64,000 nucleotides of DNA from Rhodococcus rhodnii NBRC 100604 (GCF_001894925.1 NZ_BCXD01000001.1:1-64000); one strand, 5' to 3'; counted from the first letter of the stretch, positions 34,294-44,069 are shown. Translations and numbers: made by a program. The notes: generated from the sequence alone by a model not told the origin.

Positions 34294-34944
34294 TCACGGC
34301 CCGTCGCGCCGACGTGGCACGGCGCTCTCGGGCGGTGCGACGGTCGCGAGGACGGCACCGAGGACGGTGCCCGCGAGGACGGCGACGCCGTGCGCGTCGT
34401 CGGCCAGGAAGAAGCCGAGGGTCAACGCCAGGAGTGCGGCGACGGCGAGCGATTCGCGACGCGACGGTTCGGACACGAGGGCGAGTCCTGCCGCCGACGC
34501 TGCGAGCGCGAGCGTCGCCCCCGAGCTCCCGGCGCCGACCGACGGGAAGACGAACGCCGTGACGAGACCGAAGACGATCTGACCCGCTGCGAACAGCCCG
34601 ATCGCGCGGGCCGCTCCCCACACCGCGACCGCGGCGGGCGCGATCAGGGCCAGCGCGACGAGGTTCGCGACCGTCCCGGCGACACCACCGTCCTGCACCA
34701 CCGCCGACGTGACGATGCGCCACCACTGGCCGTCGCGGAGACGGCCGGGATCGCGTTCGAACCAGCCGAGGACCGCCGGGAAGACGAGCGCGACGAGCGA
34801 CGGCACGGCGACGACGAGCCAGAGCCCCACCGCCGCAGGCGAGATCGCCGGGCGCGGCGCCCGGGCACGCGCGATCGCGAGCCCCGCGACGACGACACCG
34901 ACGAACAGGATGGCACCGAGCCAACCGGTGCCGCCCGCCGTCAC
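34294..34944 (-). CDS. Rhomboid-like membrane protein
   Basis: A 216-residue protein with about six hydrophobic segments. WWRIVTSAVVQDGG (about 74-87), GSSG (139-142) in VGAGSSGATLALAAS, and His185 in DDAHGVAVLAGTVLG correspond in order to the WR, GxSG and AH motifs of rhomboid intramembrane serine proteases, with Ser141 and His185 as the candidate dyad. The match is motif-level only, and an inactive relative is possible. GTG 34944 overlaps the LysR gene stop (GTGA). Confidence 0.65.
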   Translation of the reverse strand: MTAGGTGWLGAILFVGVVVAGLAIARARAPRPAISPAAVGLWLVVAVPSLVALVFPAVLGWFERDPGRLRDGQWWRIVTSAVVQDGGVAGTVANLVALALIAPAAVAVWGAARAIGLFAAGQIVFGLVTAFVFPSVGAGSSGATLALAASAAGLALVSEPSRRESLAVAALLALTLGFFLADDAHGVAVLAGTVLGAVLATVAPPESAVPRRRDGP

Positions 34945-35831
34945 GAGGTCTCCACGGGGATCAGCCCCGTGGCGAGCTGGCCGACCATGTGACGGACCGC
35001 CGGTGCCCCCGGGCGCCAGACGAGGACCAGCAGCGCCTCCGTCTCCGCGTCGACGATGCGCACCGGTTCGAGCTGCCGCGACGGCGACGTGTCGAGCATG
35101 CTCTCGCTGACGACGGCGACGCCGAGTCCGCGGGCCGCGAGTTCGACGACGGTATCCGGTGCGCCGGCCTCGAACGCCACCGAACCCGCTGTCCCGACGC
35201 GCGCGAACTCACCGTCGAGCACCGCGCGCACGCCGGCTCCCGCCGGCAGCGTCACCAGCGAGCGCTCGGCGAGTTCCGCGAGCGTGATCGCGCCCCCTGC
35301 GAGTGGATCCCGCGGGACGACGCCCGCCACCAGTCGTTCACGAAGAACGACGTGCGACTGCAGACCTCTGGCGTCGAAGCCGTCCGGGACTCCTGCCAGC
35401 GCGACGTCGAGCTCGCCCCGGCGAACTCGGGCGACGAGTTCGTCGGACGGCGCTTCCACGAGGGACATGCCGACGCCGGGATACAGGTGATGGAAGACGT
35501 CCAGCCCCTCGTAGAACCCCGGCAGCTTGCAGGCGGTGACCGTTCCGACCCGCACGTGGCCGCGGACGACGGCGTTGACGTCGTCGACCGCGTCGCGGAG
35601 CCGTCCCGCTGCGGCGAGCGCGATCCGGGCGTGCTCGAGCGCGGCCCGACCGGCCTGGGTAGGGACCACGACCCGGCTCGACCTGTCGAGAAGTGTTGCG
35701 CCCAGTTCCCGTTCGAGTGCCCGGATCTGCGCGCTCACTCCCGACTGGCTGACGTGGACGCGCTCGGCCGCGCGCGTGAAGTTGGCTTCGTCCGCGACCG
35801 CGACCAGGTATTCGAGCTGTCGCAGTTCCAT
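34941..35831 (-). CDS. LysR-type transcriptional regulator
   Basis: A 296-residue protein with the N-terminal winged HTH (MELRQLEYLVAVADEANFTRAAERVHVSQSGVSAQIRALERELG) and a substrate-binding-like effector domain (about 90-290). ATG 35831 has TACACT seven bases upstream. It is divergent from the NTF2-like gene, with a LysR-type inverted repeat between them, the usual autoregulated divergent layout. The effector is unknown. Confidence 0.92.
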   Translation of the reverse strand: MELRQLEYLVAVADEANFTRAAERVHVSQSGVSAQIRALERELGATLLDRSSRVVVPTQAGRAALEHARIALAAAGRLRDAVDDVNAVVRGHVRVGTVTACKLPGFYEGLDVFHHLYPGVGMSLVEAPSDELVARVRRGELDVALAGVPDGFDARGLQSHVVLRERLVAGVVPRDPLAGGAITLAELAERSLVTLPAGAGVRAVLDGEFARVGTAGSVAFEAGAPDTVVELAARGLGVAVVSESMLDTSPSRQLEPVRIVDAETEALLVLVWRPGAPAVRHMVGQLATGLIPVETS

Positions 35832-35838
35832 GCCCGCG

Positions 35839-35844
35839 AGTGTA
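35839..35844 (-). promoter_or_regulatory. -10 box of a leaderless promoter for the LysR gene
   Basis: Reverse-strand TACACT is seven bases before ATG 35831 and about 18 bases from the operator repeat. Confidence 0.5.
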
Positions 35845-35861
35845 GTTGCATGACTGGAAGT

Positions 35862-35883
35862 TCTGATTCTCATCCAAATCAGA
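35862..35883. promoter_or_regulatory. LysR-type operator between divergent genes
   Basis: TCTGATT-N8-AATCAGA is a perfect inverted repeat with outer GAAG...CTTC arms. The form is that of LysR recognition sites (T-N11-A type). It lies between the LysR gene and the NTF2-like gene. Confidence 0.6.
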
Positions 35884-35956
35884 TGTTGGACTTCTGACGA
35901 GTGAGAGGCCGACAGTAGAGACGCCCACCAATGCCGACACGCCAGGAGAAGATCCG

Positions 35957-36346
35957 ATGACCACACACGAACCTGCACGCACACCCGAGGACCTCACCCG
36001 GTTGTTCGTCGAACGCAGCAACCGCGGCGACGCAGCCGGCGTGGCCGCACTCTACGAACTCGATGCCGTCATGGCGTACCCACCCGGATCCCGAACGGTG
36101 GGCCGCGCAGCGATCGAAGAGCTCTGGGCGTCCGTGCTCGCGCATCGCCCGCACTTCGACCCCGAACCGCCGCTGCCCACGTTGCGGTGCGGCGACCTCG
36201 CGCTCACCGCGACACCGCCGCGCGACGGCGCGGGCGCCAGGGCTCAGGTCGTCCGGCGCCAGCCGGACGGCACCTGGCTACGTGTTCTCGATCAGCCCGA
36301 GTTCGTTCGTCCCACCTCCGCCGACCGGCCCGACCTCAGTTCGTGA
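35957..36346 (+). CDS. NTF2/SnoaL-like fold protein
   Basis: A 129-residue protein with the DUF4440/SnoaL pattern: DLTRLFVERSNRGDAAGVAALYELDAVMAYPPG, VGRAAIEELWASVLA, and a final strand GTWLRVLDQPEF. Such proteins are small enzymes or ligand binders; nothing specifies this one. ATG 35957 follows GGAGAAGATCCG. It is the likely target of the divergent LysR regulator. It overlaps the dapC stop by 11 bases tail-to-tail. Confidence 0.8.
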   Translation: MTTHEPARTPEDLTRLFVERSNRGDAAGVAALYELDAVMAYPPGSRTVGRAAIEELWASVLAHRPHFDPEPPLPTLRCGDLALTATPPRDGAGARAQVVRRQPDGTWLRVLDQPEFVRPTSADRPDLSS

Positions 36347-37436
36347 GCCGCGCCGCGGCGGCGGCGATCCGTTCGTCGGTCGCGGTGAGGGCGATGCGGA
36401 TGTGATCGTCGCCGCGGGGACCGTAGAAGTCGCCCGGCGCAGCGAGGATTCCGCGCTCGGCGAGCCATGCGAGGGTGTCGCGGCCACGTTCGCCGCGCGT
36501 CGCCCACAGGTACAGGCCCGCTTCGGAATCGGTGACGGTGAACCCGGCGGACTTCACCGCGGGAAGCAGGACGTCGCGTCGCGCTCGGTAGCGCTCGCGC
36601 TGCGCGATCTCGTGCTCGTCGTGGGTGAGCGCCGCCGTCATCGCGGCCTGGATCGGGAACGGAACCATGAGCCCCGCATGCTTGCGCACCTCGAGCAGTT
36701 CCGAGACGAGCGCCGGATCGCCCGTCACGAAGCCCGCGCGGTAGCTCGCGAGGTTCGACGTCTTCGACAGCGAGTGGATCGCGAGCAGCCCCGTGTGATC
36801 GCCGCCCGAGACGCGGTCGTCGAGGACCGACACCGGCTCGGCGTCCCACGACAGGCCCAGGTAGCACTCGTCGGAGGCGACGATCGCACCCCGCTCGCGC
36901 GCCCACTCGACGACCTTGCGCATGTGCTCGACGCCGAGCACCTTGCCGGTCGGGTTCGACGGCGAGTTGACGTACACGAGGCCCGCGTTCTCGGGGCCGA
37001 GCCGGTTGAGCCCGTCGGCGCGCTGCACCCGCGCACCCGCGAGCCGCGCCCCGACCTCGTACGTCGGGTATGCGAGTTCGGGGATGACGACGAGGTCGTC
37101 GGCGCCGAAGCCGAGCAGGCGCGGCAGCCACGCGATGAGTTCCTTGGTGCCGATCACCGGCAGTACGGCGCCGGGTCGCACCGTCAGCGAGAAGCGGCGG
37201 GCGAGCGCCTCGGCGGCGGCCTCACGCAGTTCGACGGTGCCCGCCGTCGTCGGATAACCGGGGACGGCGGCGACCGACGCGAGCGCCTCCTGGATCACCG
37301 GGGCAACGGCGTCGACGGGCGTCCCGACCGAGAGGTCCACGATGCCGTCCGGATGCGACCGTGCGCTCGCCTTGACGTCCGCGAGGGAGTCCCACGGAAA
37401 GTCGGGCAGCGAAGACGCCACCGGTACGCGTGTCAT
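36336..37436 (-). CDS. dapC: N-succinyldiaminopimelate aminotransferase DapC
   Basis: A 366-residue class I/II PLP aminotransferase. YPTTAGTVELREAAAEALARR, VNSPSNPTGKVL, and IHSLSKTSNLASYRAGF with the PLP-binding Lys225. It makes N-succinyl-diaminopimelate between DapD and DapE. ATG 37436 is set by AGGAG six bases upstream; the frame is open further but without family similarity. In mycobacteria a ferredoxin gene (fdxC) directly precedes dapC; here the 55-base upstream gap holds none. Confidence 0.92.
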   Translation of the reverse strand: MTRVPVASSLPDFPWDSLADVKASARSHPDGIVDLSVGTPVDAVAPVIQEALASVAAVPGYPTTAGTVELREAAAEALARRFSLTVRPGAVLPVIGTKELIAWLPRLLGFGADDLVVIPELAYPTYEVGARLAGARVQRADGLNRLGPENAGLVYVNSPSNPTGKVLGVEHMRKVVEWARERGAIVASDECYLGLSWDAEPVSVLDDRVSGGDHTGLLAIHSLSKTSNLASYRAGFVTGDPALVSELLEVRKHAGLMVPFPIQAAMTAALTHDEHEIAQRERYRARRDVLLPAVKSAGFTVTDSEAGLYLWATRGERGRDTLAWLAERGILAAPGDFYGPRGDDHIRIALTATDERIAAAAARLTN

Positions 37437-37491
37437 TACCACTCCTGCCGTGCTGAATTCGTGTGGTGCCCAGCCTATCGGCCCGACGGGG

Positions 37492-38229
37492 TCATACTCC
37501 GGCGCGGTCCCCCGTGCGGTGGCTGCGCGACCACTCGCGGGCCGATCCGGCGGCACGCCGCAGCGCGAGCCGTTCCCCGACGTAGCGTGCGGGAACACCG
37601 ATCACCGGAATGTTGGAGAGCGTCCCCGTCACCGGTCCGGGCGACGGGCGCCGGTCCAGTTCGCTGCCGATCGCGCGGACGGTGCGCGCCGTCCGCCACA
37701 GGGCTGCGACGACGGCGAACGCACGTCGCCTCGGGCGCTCCTGCTCCGGCGCGGGCTCGGGTTCGCGTGACGGATCGAGCCGACGTCCGAGGACGACCTC
37801 GGCCAGCAGGTCGATCTGCTGCGACCGGTCGGTGACGCCGTACTCGCGCGCGACGGCGACGACGACGAGGACCTGATTCGCGAACCCCAGAACGTTCTGC
37901 AGCGGAAGCCGGTTGAGAAGGATGCCGAACATGCTCGGCGCCGCGACGACGATGGTGTTCAGCGCACCGAGCCGCGTGACCCACCAGCGCGCACGCCGAT
38001 CGGGATCGGCGTTCTCCCACGCCGCCGTGCCGGGAACGGTGAGCGCGTCCAGCACACCGGCGGCGGCGTCGAGCACCGCCCCGAGTGCTGTGCGATCGGG
38101 GTCGGGTCCACTGAACGTCCGTGCCTTGATACCGAGCGGATCGGACGCGACGGCGTCGAGCACCGGCCCGACACCGCCTGCCGCCCTGCCGAGTACGGAC
38201 GCGACGGTGCGGTCGGGCAGGGTGCTCAT
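37492..38229 (-). CDS. Hypothetical protein downstream of fbiC
   Basis: A 245-residue protein I do not recognise. Residues about 85-140 contain two moderately hydrophobic stretches ([38 protein letters not shown]). A proline/arginine-rich acidic linker ([16 protein letters not shown]) and a C-terminal segment [26 protein letters not shown] follow. It may be membrane-associated. ATG 38229 overlaps the fbiC stop (ATGA), so it is cotranslated with the F420 enzyme, but no role in F420 synthesis is known to me. Confidence 0.65.
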   Translation of the reverse strand: MSTLPDRTVASVLGRAAGGVGPVLDAVASDPLGIKARTFSGPDPDRTALGAVLDAAAGVLDALTVPGTAAWENADPDRRARWWVTRLGALNTIVVAAPSMFGILLNRLPLQNVLGFANQVLVVVAVAREYGVTDRSQQIDLLAEVVLGRRLDPSREPEPAPEQERPRRRAFAVVAALWRTARTVRAIGSELDRRPSPGPVTGTLSNIPVIGVPARYVGERLALRRAAGSAREWSRSHRTGDRAGV

Positions 38230-40847
38230 GCCGCGGGCTCCGACGCGTACGTGGTGCTGCGACGGCGCGCCGGCCTGCCGATGCCGTGCGCGATCGCCTC
38301 GAGTTCGGCGGGCGACTTCTCCGAGCCGTTCTCCGCGCCGGCCATCCGGGAGATGGTCTCCTCCATGAGCGTTCCTCCGAGATCGTTGGCACCGCCCTGC
38401 AACATCACCTGGGTGCCGGTCACTCCGAGTTTGACCCAACTCGTCTGGATGCTGGGAATTCGGCCGTGCAGCATGATCCGCGCGAGCGCGTGTGCCGCGC
38501 GGTTGTCGCGATTCGTCGGGCCGGGCCGCGACGCTCCCGCGAGATAGAGCGGCGCACTCTGATGCACGAACGGCAGCAGCACGAACTCGGTGAATCCACC
38601 TGTGCGGTCCTGGATGTCGCGCAGGATCCGCAGGTGACCGACCCAGTGCTTCGGGTTGTCGACGTGCCCGTACATCATCGTCGACGACGACCGGATGCCC
38701 ACCTCGTGGGCCGTCGTGACGACGTCGATCCACGTCGCGGTGGGCAGCTTGCCCTTCGTCAGCACCCAGCGCACCTCGTCGTCGAGAATCTCGGCGGCGG
38801 TGCCCGGAATGGTGTCGAGCCCGGCGTCCTTGAGCTCGATCAGCCAGTCGCGCACGCTCTGCCCGCCGCGCGAGGCGCCGTTGACGATCTCCATCGGGCT
38901 GAACGCGTGCACGTGCATCGACGGCACACGGGCCTTGACGGCCCGCACCAGATCGGCGTACCCGGTGACGGGGAGCTCGGGATCGATGCCGCCCTGCATG
39001 CACACCTCGGTCGCCCCGGCGACGTGCGCCTCCCACGCGCGGTCGGCGACCTCGCTCGTCGAGAGCGTGAACGCGTCGGCGTCGCCCTTGCGCTGCGCGA
39101 ACGCACAGAACCGGCAACCGGTGTAGCAGATGTTGGTGAAGTTGATGTTGCGGTTCACGACGTACGTGACGTCGTCGCCGACGGCGTCCCTGCGCAGCGA
39201 GTCCGCAAGCGCGACGACGGCCTCGAGGCCCTGGCCGTCCGCCGTCGCGAGCGCAAGGTACTCGTCGTCCGTGAGGCCGGCCGGGTCCTTCTCGGCCGAC
39301 CGCAACGCCGCGAGCAGATCGGTGTCGACGCGCACCGGCGCGCTGAGTTCGAGCACCTGCTCGCGCACCGTGTCCCAGTCGCCGAACGCGCTGCCGAGGT
39401 CGGAGCGCGTCTCCGTGCGGCGTCCCTCGGTGTCGATCGCCGTCTCGAGGTCGATGCGTCCCGACGACTCCCACGACTCGTCGGGCTCCTGCCACGGCAG
39501 CCCCTCGGGCAGCACGTCGGTGCGGGCCAGCCCGGTCTCGTCGTCGGCGAGCGCGTGGACGTGGACGGCGATCCGCGGATCGATCCACGGCGAACCCGCG
39601 AGCACGTACTGCGGCTGGGCCGCAGTACGTTCGGTGAGCGCGAATCCGGCGTCGGAGCTGATCTGCGCAAGGATGTCCAGATCGGGCCAGGGCCGTTCGG
39701 GATTGACGTGATCGGGCGTCAGCGGCGAGACGCCACCCCAGTCGTCGACACCCGCGGCGAGCAGCGCGCTGCACTCGCCCTGCGACACGAGATTCGGCGG
39801 CGACTGCACGCGCACGGACGGCCCCATGAGCAGCCGGGTGACGGCGATCGCGGCGCGGAACTCCTCGAGCTCCGCGTCGGGCGCCCCGCGCATCGCGGTG
39901 TCGGGCTTCGCGAGGAAGTTCTGCACGATGACTTCCTGGATGTGCCCGAACGCCTTGTGCGACTTGCGGATCGCCATGATCGACTCCGCGCGCTCGGTGA
40001 ACGACTCACCGATGCCGACGAGGATCCCCGTCGTGAACGGGATCGAGAGCCGGCCCGCGTCGGTGAGCGTGCGAAGCCGAACGGCGGGATCCTTGTCGGG
40101 ACTGCCGTGATGGCACTCCCCCTTGTCGGTGAACAGCCGCGTGGCCGTCGTCTCGAGCATCATGCCCATCGACGGCGCGACCGGCTTGAGCCGCGAGAGT
40201 TCCTCCCAGGACATGACTCCCGGGTTGAGGTGCGGCAGCAGGCCGGTCTCCTCGAGCACCCGGATCGACATCGCACGGACGTAATCGAGGGTCGAGTCGT
40301 AGCCGCGCTCGTCGAGCCACTGCGCCGCCTCGGGCCACCGGTCCTCGGGACGGTCACCCAGCGTGAACAACGCCTCCTTGCAGCCGAGTTCTGCGCCGCG
40401 GCGCGCGATCTCCAGCACCTCGTCGGGTTCGAGGTACATGCCCTCGCCGGCGGCGCGGAGTTTGCCCGGCACCGAGACGAACGTGCAGTAGTGGCACCGA
40501 TCCCGGCACAGCCGGGTCAGCGGGACGAACACCTTCTTCGAGTACGTCACCGTCCCGGAACGCCCGGCCGCGAGCAGGCCTGCGTCGCGGACGCGGGCCG
40601 CCGTCGAACACAGATCGTCCAGATCGTCGCCGCGCGCCTGCAACAGCAGCGCCGCTTCGGAGGCGTTGAGCGTCGCGCCGTCCCGCGCACGACGCAGCAC
40701 CCGCCGCATCCCCGACGCCGTGGGCACCGGATCGGGTTGCGACGGCACGGACGGCGTCTCGCCGCGTCCGGGCATCGCGGGCGTCGGCAGTGCAGTGGGG
40801 TCGCCGGGGTGCTCGCCTGATTCGGTCACCGCTCGATCATGCGTCAC
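38226..40847 (-). CDS. fbiC: FO synthase FbiC (CofG-CofH fusion), coenzyme F420 synthesis
   Basis: An 873-residue fusion of two radical-SAM enzymes. The CofG half has cluster ligands Cys114, Cys118, Cys121 (CRDRCHYC). The CofH half has Cys574, Cys578, Cys581 (CYTGCRFC). Together they form the deazaflavin FO from a flavin-pathway ribitylaminouracil and tyrosine. [19 protein letters not shown] marks the CofG end. GTG 40847 or GTG 40829 may start it; the latter has CATGAT six bases upstream. Confidence 0.95.
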   Translation of the reverse strand: MTHDRAVTESGEHPGDPTALPTPAMPGRGETPSVPSQPDPVPTASGMRRVLRRARDGATLNASEAALLLQARGDDLDDLCSTAARVRDAGLLAAGRSGTVTYSKKVFVPLTRLCRDRCHYCTFVSVPGKLRAAGEGMYLEPDEVLEIARRGAELGCKEALFTLGDRPEDRWPEAAQWLDERGYDSTLDYVRAMSIRVLEETGLLPHLNPGVMSWEELSRLKPVAPSMGMMLETTATRLFTDKGECHHGSPDKDPAVRLRTLTDAGRLSIPFTTGILVGIGESFTERAESIMAIRKSHKAFGHIQEVIVQNFLAKPDTAMRGAPDAELEEFRAAIAVTRLLMGPSVRVQSPPNLVSQGECSALLAAGVDDWGGVSPLTPDHVNPERPWPDLDILAQISSDAGFALTERTAAQPQYVLAGSPWIDPRIAVHVHALADDETGLARTDVLPEGLPWQEPDESWESSGRIDLETAIDTEGRRTETRSDLGSAFGDWDTVREQVLELSAPVRVDTDLLAALRSAEKDPAGLTDDEYLALATADGQGLEAVVALADSLRRDAVGDDVTYVVNRNINFTNICYTGCRFCAFAQRKGDADAFTLSTSEVADRAWEAHVAGATEVCMQGGIDPELPVTGYADLVRAVKARVPSMHVHAFSPMEIVNGASRGGQSVRDWLIELKDAGLDTIPGTAAEILDDEVRWVLTKGKLPTATWIDVVTTAHEVGIRSSSTMMYGHVDNPKHWVGHLRILRDIQDRTGGFTEFVLLPFVHQSAPLYLAGASRPGPTNRDNRAAHALARIMLHGRIPSIQTSWVKLGVTGTQVMLQGGANDLGGTLMEETISRMAGAENGSEKSPAELEAIAHGIGRPARRRSTTYASEPAA

Positions 40848-40896
40848 ACGCCCGAGCGGCCGCCACCCGGACGCGCGCTCGGCACGGCCGCCGCGC

Positions 40897-41127
40897 TCAC
40901 TCGCGGGGATAGTCGTCGTCTCCCGGAACGTCCCGATTCTGTTCGAGGACGTCGGCCACGTTCGCCTCGGCCCCGGTCACATCGACATCGGCGGTCGCGC
41001 CGGCCACTGCGTCGGGGTCCGCACCCTCCTCGATCTCCTCGATCTCGGTCGCCTGCTCGAGAGCGTCGTCCTCGGGAACCTCGGGCGAGACGGGTCCGTC
41101 GGACAGGTCTGCGTCGTCGTACGACAT
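40897..41127 (-). CDS. Small acidic hypothetical protein
   Basis: A 76-residue very acidic protein ([20 protein letters not shown] onward, with [14 protein letters not shown]) ending [20 protein letters not shown] 41127 has AAGGAG eight bases upstream. No membrane helix or Cys. A similar C-terminal QxRxVPxDDD(E)YP motif occurs in other small actinobacterial proteins (memory, not checked). It is divergent from the PH-domain pair. Function unknown. Confidence 0.7.
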   Translation of the reverse strand: MSYDDADLSDGPVSPEVPEDDALEQATEIEEIEEGADPDAVAGATADVDVTGAEANVADVLEQNRDVPGDDDYPRE

Positions 41128-41247
41128 CGTGGACTCCTTCCGGTTGCGGGCCTCGTCCTCACGATAGCGTTGTCGGAGCCGCCCGCGAGCGAGTCGAGCG
41201 CCTCCCGGCCTCCGCAACCCGACCTTCGCGACACAGAGAGCGAGACC

Positions 41248-41745
41248 ATGACCCTTCCCTCGGTGAGGATGGCCGATCCACGCGAGCGGCCCAGTCCGCG
41301 AGCGCGCCTGCTGTGGTCACTCGCCGCAGCCCTGCTGTGGGTTCCGCTGCTCGTCGCCGCGATCGTGCTGTTCGTGTTCTCACCCTGGCCGACGTGGCTG
41401 CACGTCCTGCTCGTCGCCGTCGCGGCGGTCGGCTGCGCCGTCGACGTCGGTGTCGTCCCGCAGTGGCGATACCGCGTGCACCGGTGGGAGATCAGCGACA
41501 CCGCCGTCTACACGCTGACCGGCTGGTTCGACCAGGAACGCCGGATCGCCCCCATCTCGCGGATCCAGACCGTCGACACCGAACGCGGCCCGCTCGAACG
41601 GCTGCTGGGGCTCGCGACGGTCACCGTGACGACGGCGTCGTCCGCGGGCGCCGTCCGCATCCCCGCCCTCGACCTCGCCGTGGCGGACGCCGTCACCGCA
41701 CGCCTCACGGAGATCACGGCCGCCGCGCGCGAGGACGCGACGTGA
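41248..41745 (+). CDS. Membrane PH-domain protein (YdbS-like)
   Basis: A 165-residue protein with two adjacent membrane helices (LLWSLAAALLWVPLLVAAIVLFV and TWLHVLLVAVAAVGCAVDVGVV) followed by a bacterial PH domain, bPH_2 (YRVHRWEISDTAVYTLTGWFDQERRIAPISRIQTVDTERGPLERLLGLATVTVTT). It overlaps the next gene by GTGA. YdbS/YdbT-type pairs occur in many Gram-positives; the function is unsettled. Confidence 0.85.
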   Translation: MTLPSVRMADPRERPSPRARLLWSLAAALLWVPLLVAAIVLFVFSPWPTWLHVLLVAVAAVGCAVDVGVVPQWRYRVHRWEISDTAVYTLTGWFDQERRIAPISRIQTVDTERGPLERLLGLATVTVTTASSAGAVRIPALDLAVADAVTARLTEITAAAREDAT

Positions 41746-43310
41746 CCGGCGAGGACGAACTGCACCTCCCCGCCGAGTCGGAGTCCGCGCAGGCCCACGC
41801 CGCCGAGAGCGACCAGCCGTGGCTGCGGCTCGACCGCCGCATGCTGCTCGTCCATCCGCTCTCCGAACTGCTGCGGCTGCTTCCCGTCCTGGTGCTCTCG
41901 GTCGTCGTGGGCTCGCAGAGCGGCAACCACCTGTGGGGGCTCGTCGCCGTCGTCGTGCTCGTCGGCATCGGCATCGCGCGGTACTTCACGACGACCTACC
42001 GCATCGGCCCGGTCCACGTTCAGCTACGGCGCGGGGTGTTCAGCAAGCGCGAACTGTCGATACCCCGCAACCGGATCCGCTCCGTCGACGTCCGCGCGAC
42101 GGTGCTGCACCGGCTGCTCGGCCTGTCGGTACTGACGATCGGCACCGGGCGCCGCGCCGACGACACCGACGACAACGCGACCTTCGAGCTCAACGCGCTC
42201 GCGAACGATCTCGTCGCGCCGCTGCGGTCCGCCCTGCTCGCCCGCGAGCCCGCTCCGCGCGCCGACGGGGATGCACCGCCCGCGGCGGACGGCGAAGCGC
42301 CCGTCGCGGCGCCGCCCCAGGGCGTCGAGATCGGCCACTGGCGGCCGTCGTGGGTGCGGTTCGCGCCGTTCTCCGTCGCGGGCATCGTGACGGTCGCTGC
42401 GATCGTCGGTCTCGTCTTCCAGTACGGCGTCGGCGAGCAGCTCGTGCGCTTGTCGGACCTCGGCGATCGCGCCGCGACGCTCGCACGAGCGGGAATCGCG
42501 ATCTCCGTCGTACTCGCCGTCGTGGCGCTGCTCGTCGTGTCGAGCGTCCTCGCATGCGTGCTGTACCTCGTCCGATTCGGCAACCTCCGCGTCGTCGACG
42601 ACGGCCGCACCATCGAGGTGTCGCACGGGCTCCTCGAGACGCGGCAGACGACGCTCGACCGGCGCCGGCTGCGGGGTGCGACGTTGCAGCTGCCGCTGCT
42701 GCTGCGTGCCGTCGGGGGCGCAGCGCTCTCGGCGATCATGACCGGCGTCAGCGCCGAGAAGCGGCAGTCGTCGATGCTGCTGCCGCAGAGCCCGCGCCGC
42801 GAGGCGCAGCGCGTCATGGTCGACGTCATCGGCGACGACCGGCAGGTCGCAGCCGTCCTGACGCCGCACGGCCCGCGCGCGGCGCGGCGACGCTTCACGC
42901 GCGCCCTCGCTCCCGGGCTGCTCGTCCTCGTCGGCGGCGCCGGATGGGGACTGTTCGTCTCGGCTCCGCCGTGGTGGGTGTGGACGGTGGCCGCGGTCCT
43001 CGTCGTCGGCGGTGCGCTGCTCGCGTGGGACCGCTATCGCGGACTCGGGCACGCCGTGCTCCCCGGCTGGCTCGTGACCCAGCACGGCTCGCTCGATCGG
43101 CGCCGCCACAGCCTCGAGGCGGCGGGGATCATCGGCTGGACGGTGCGCCAGACGTTCTTCCAGCGGCGTCTCGGGCTCGCGACGATCGTCGCCGCGACCC
43201 CGGCCGGAACCGGCCACTACGAGGTGATCGACATCCCCGTGGCCGACGCGTGGGCGCTCGTCGACGCCGTCACCCCCGGCGCCGGCGACGTGTGGGCGAC
43301 GCGGCCGTGA
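41742..43310 (+). CDS. Membrane protein with repeated PH domains (YdbT-like)
   Basis: A 522-residue protein with three hydrophobic-helix pairs, each followed by a bPH_2 domain. The three domains are at RIGPVHVQLRRGVFSKRELSIPRNRIRSVDV (about 80-150), NLRVVDDGRTIEVSHGLLETRQTTLDRRRLRG (about 285-350) and AVLPGWLVTQHGSLDRRRHSLEAAGIIGW (about 445-510). An Ala/Pro/Asp-rich linker lies at about 165-200. Translation is coupled to the preceding PH protein and the following udgB by GTGA overlaps. Confidence 0.85.
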   Translation: MTGEDELHLPAESESAQAHAAESDQPWLRLDRRMLLVHPLSELLRLLPVLVLSVVVGSQSGNHLWGLVAVVVLVGIGIARYFTTTYRIGPVHVQLRRGVFSKRELSIPRNRIRSVDVRATVLHRLLGLSVLTIGTGRRADDTDDNATFELNALANDLVAPLRSALLAREPAPRADGDAPPAADGEAPVAAPPQGVEIGHWRPSWVRFAPFSVAGIVTVAAIVGLVFQYGVGEQLVRLSDLGDRAATLARAGIAISVVLAVVALLVVSSVLACVLYLVRFGNLRVVDDGRTIEVSHGLLETRQTTLDRRRLRGATLQLPLLLRAVGGAALSAIMTGVSAEKRQSSMLLPQSPRREAQRVMVDVIGDDRQVAAVLTPHGPRAARRRFTRALAPGLLVLVGGAGWGLFVSAPPWWVWTVAAVLVVGGALLAWDRYRGLGHAVLPGWLVTQHGSLDRRRHSLEAAGIIGWTVRQTFFQRRLGLATIVAATPAGTGHYEVIDIPVADAWALVDAVTPGAGDVWATRP

Positions 43311-44044
43311 CCGGGCCGCGGGATGCGCTGAGTGCGCTCGACGCCGAGCTGATCGAGTGCCGTGCGTGCCCGCGTCTCGTCGCGTGGCGCGAGGAGGTCG
43401 GCCGGGTCAAACGTGCGGCGTTCCGCGACGAGACCTACTGGGCGAGGCCCGTCCCCGGATTCGGGCCGCACGACGCGCGGCTCGCCGTCGTCGGGCTCGC
43501 TCCCGCGGCGCACGGCGCGAACCGGACGGGCCGGATGTTCACCGGAGACCGCAGCGGCGACGTCCTCTACGCGTCGATGTACCGCGTCGGGCTCGCGAAT
43601 CAGCCCACCGCCACGAGCCTCGACGACGGGCTCGCACTGCTCGGGACACGGGTGACGTCCCCCGTGCACTGCGCGCCGCCCGACAACAAGCCGACGCCCG
43701 CCGAACGCGACACGTGCCGGCACTGGCTCGCGTCCGAACTCGACCTGCTCGCGCCGACGCTGCGCGCCGTCGTCGTCCTCGGCGGGTTCGGGTGGCAGGC
43801 GCTGATGCCGGTCCTCACCGCGGCGGGCTGGATCGTGCCGCGCCCGCGTCCGCGGTTCGGGCACGGCGTCGAGGTCGTCCTGCAACCGGACGAGCGGGAA
43901 CCGGACGCGGGACCGAGAGCGCCGCTTCACGTGTTCGGCTGCTACCACGTGAGCCAGCAGAACACCTTCACCGGACGCCTCACTCCCGACATGCTCGACG
44001 ACGTCCTGAGGCGCGCCGCGCTCGTGAGTGACCTTCCGGCGTAG
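43307..44044 (+). CDS. udgB: Family 5 uracil-DNA glycosylase UdgB
   Basis: A 245-residue Fe-S DNA-repair glycosylase. Cluster ligands appear as Cys18 and Cys21 (ECRACPRL) and Cys122 and Cys137 (VHCAPPDNKPTPAERDTC). The active-site motif GLAPAAHGANRTGR is at 63-76, and HVSQQNTFTGRLT is the C-terminal DNA-binding loop. It removes uracil and some other damaged bases. GTG 43307 overlaps the stop before it. Its last eight codons are encoded inside the dispersed palindrome. Confidence 0.93.
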   Translation: MTGPRDALSALDAELIECRACPRLVAWREEVGRVKRAAFRDETYWARPVPGFGPHDARLAVVGLAPAAHGANRTGRMFTGDRSGDVLYASMYRVGLANQPTATSLDDGLALLGTRVTSPVHCAPPDNKPTPAERDTCRHWLASELDLLAPTLRAVVVLGGFGWQALMPVLTAAGWIVPRPRPRFGHGVEVVLQPDEREPDAGPRAPLHVFGCYHVSQQNTFTGRLTPDMLDDVLRRAALVSDLPA

Positions 44045-44069
44045 GGACCGAACAGTCGCTCACGAGCGC
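44018..44069. terminator. Dispersed palindrome, copy B, between udgB and the hemD-like gene
   Basis: GCGCTCGTGAGTGAC (44018-44032) pairs with GTCGCTCACGAGCGC (44055-44069) at 14 of 15 positions. The sequence is nearly the same as 31782-31832, including CGCTCGTGAGTGACCTTCC. It again closes a convergent pair and encodes the hemD-like stop codon. Confidence 0.75.

Noticed and set aside
38286-40820. 844-residue open frame on the plus strand opposite fbiC
   Set aside because: Mirror frame of the GC-rich fbiC gene; composition is Arg/His/Asp/Val-rich shadow sequence with no domain.
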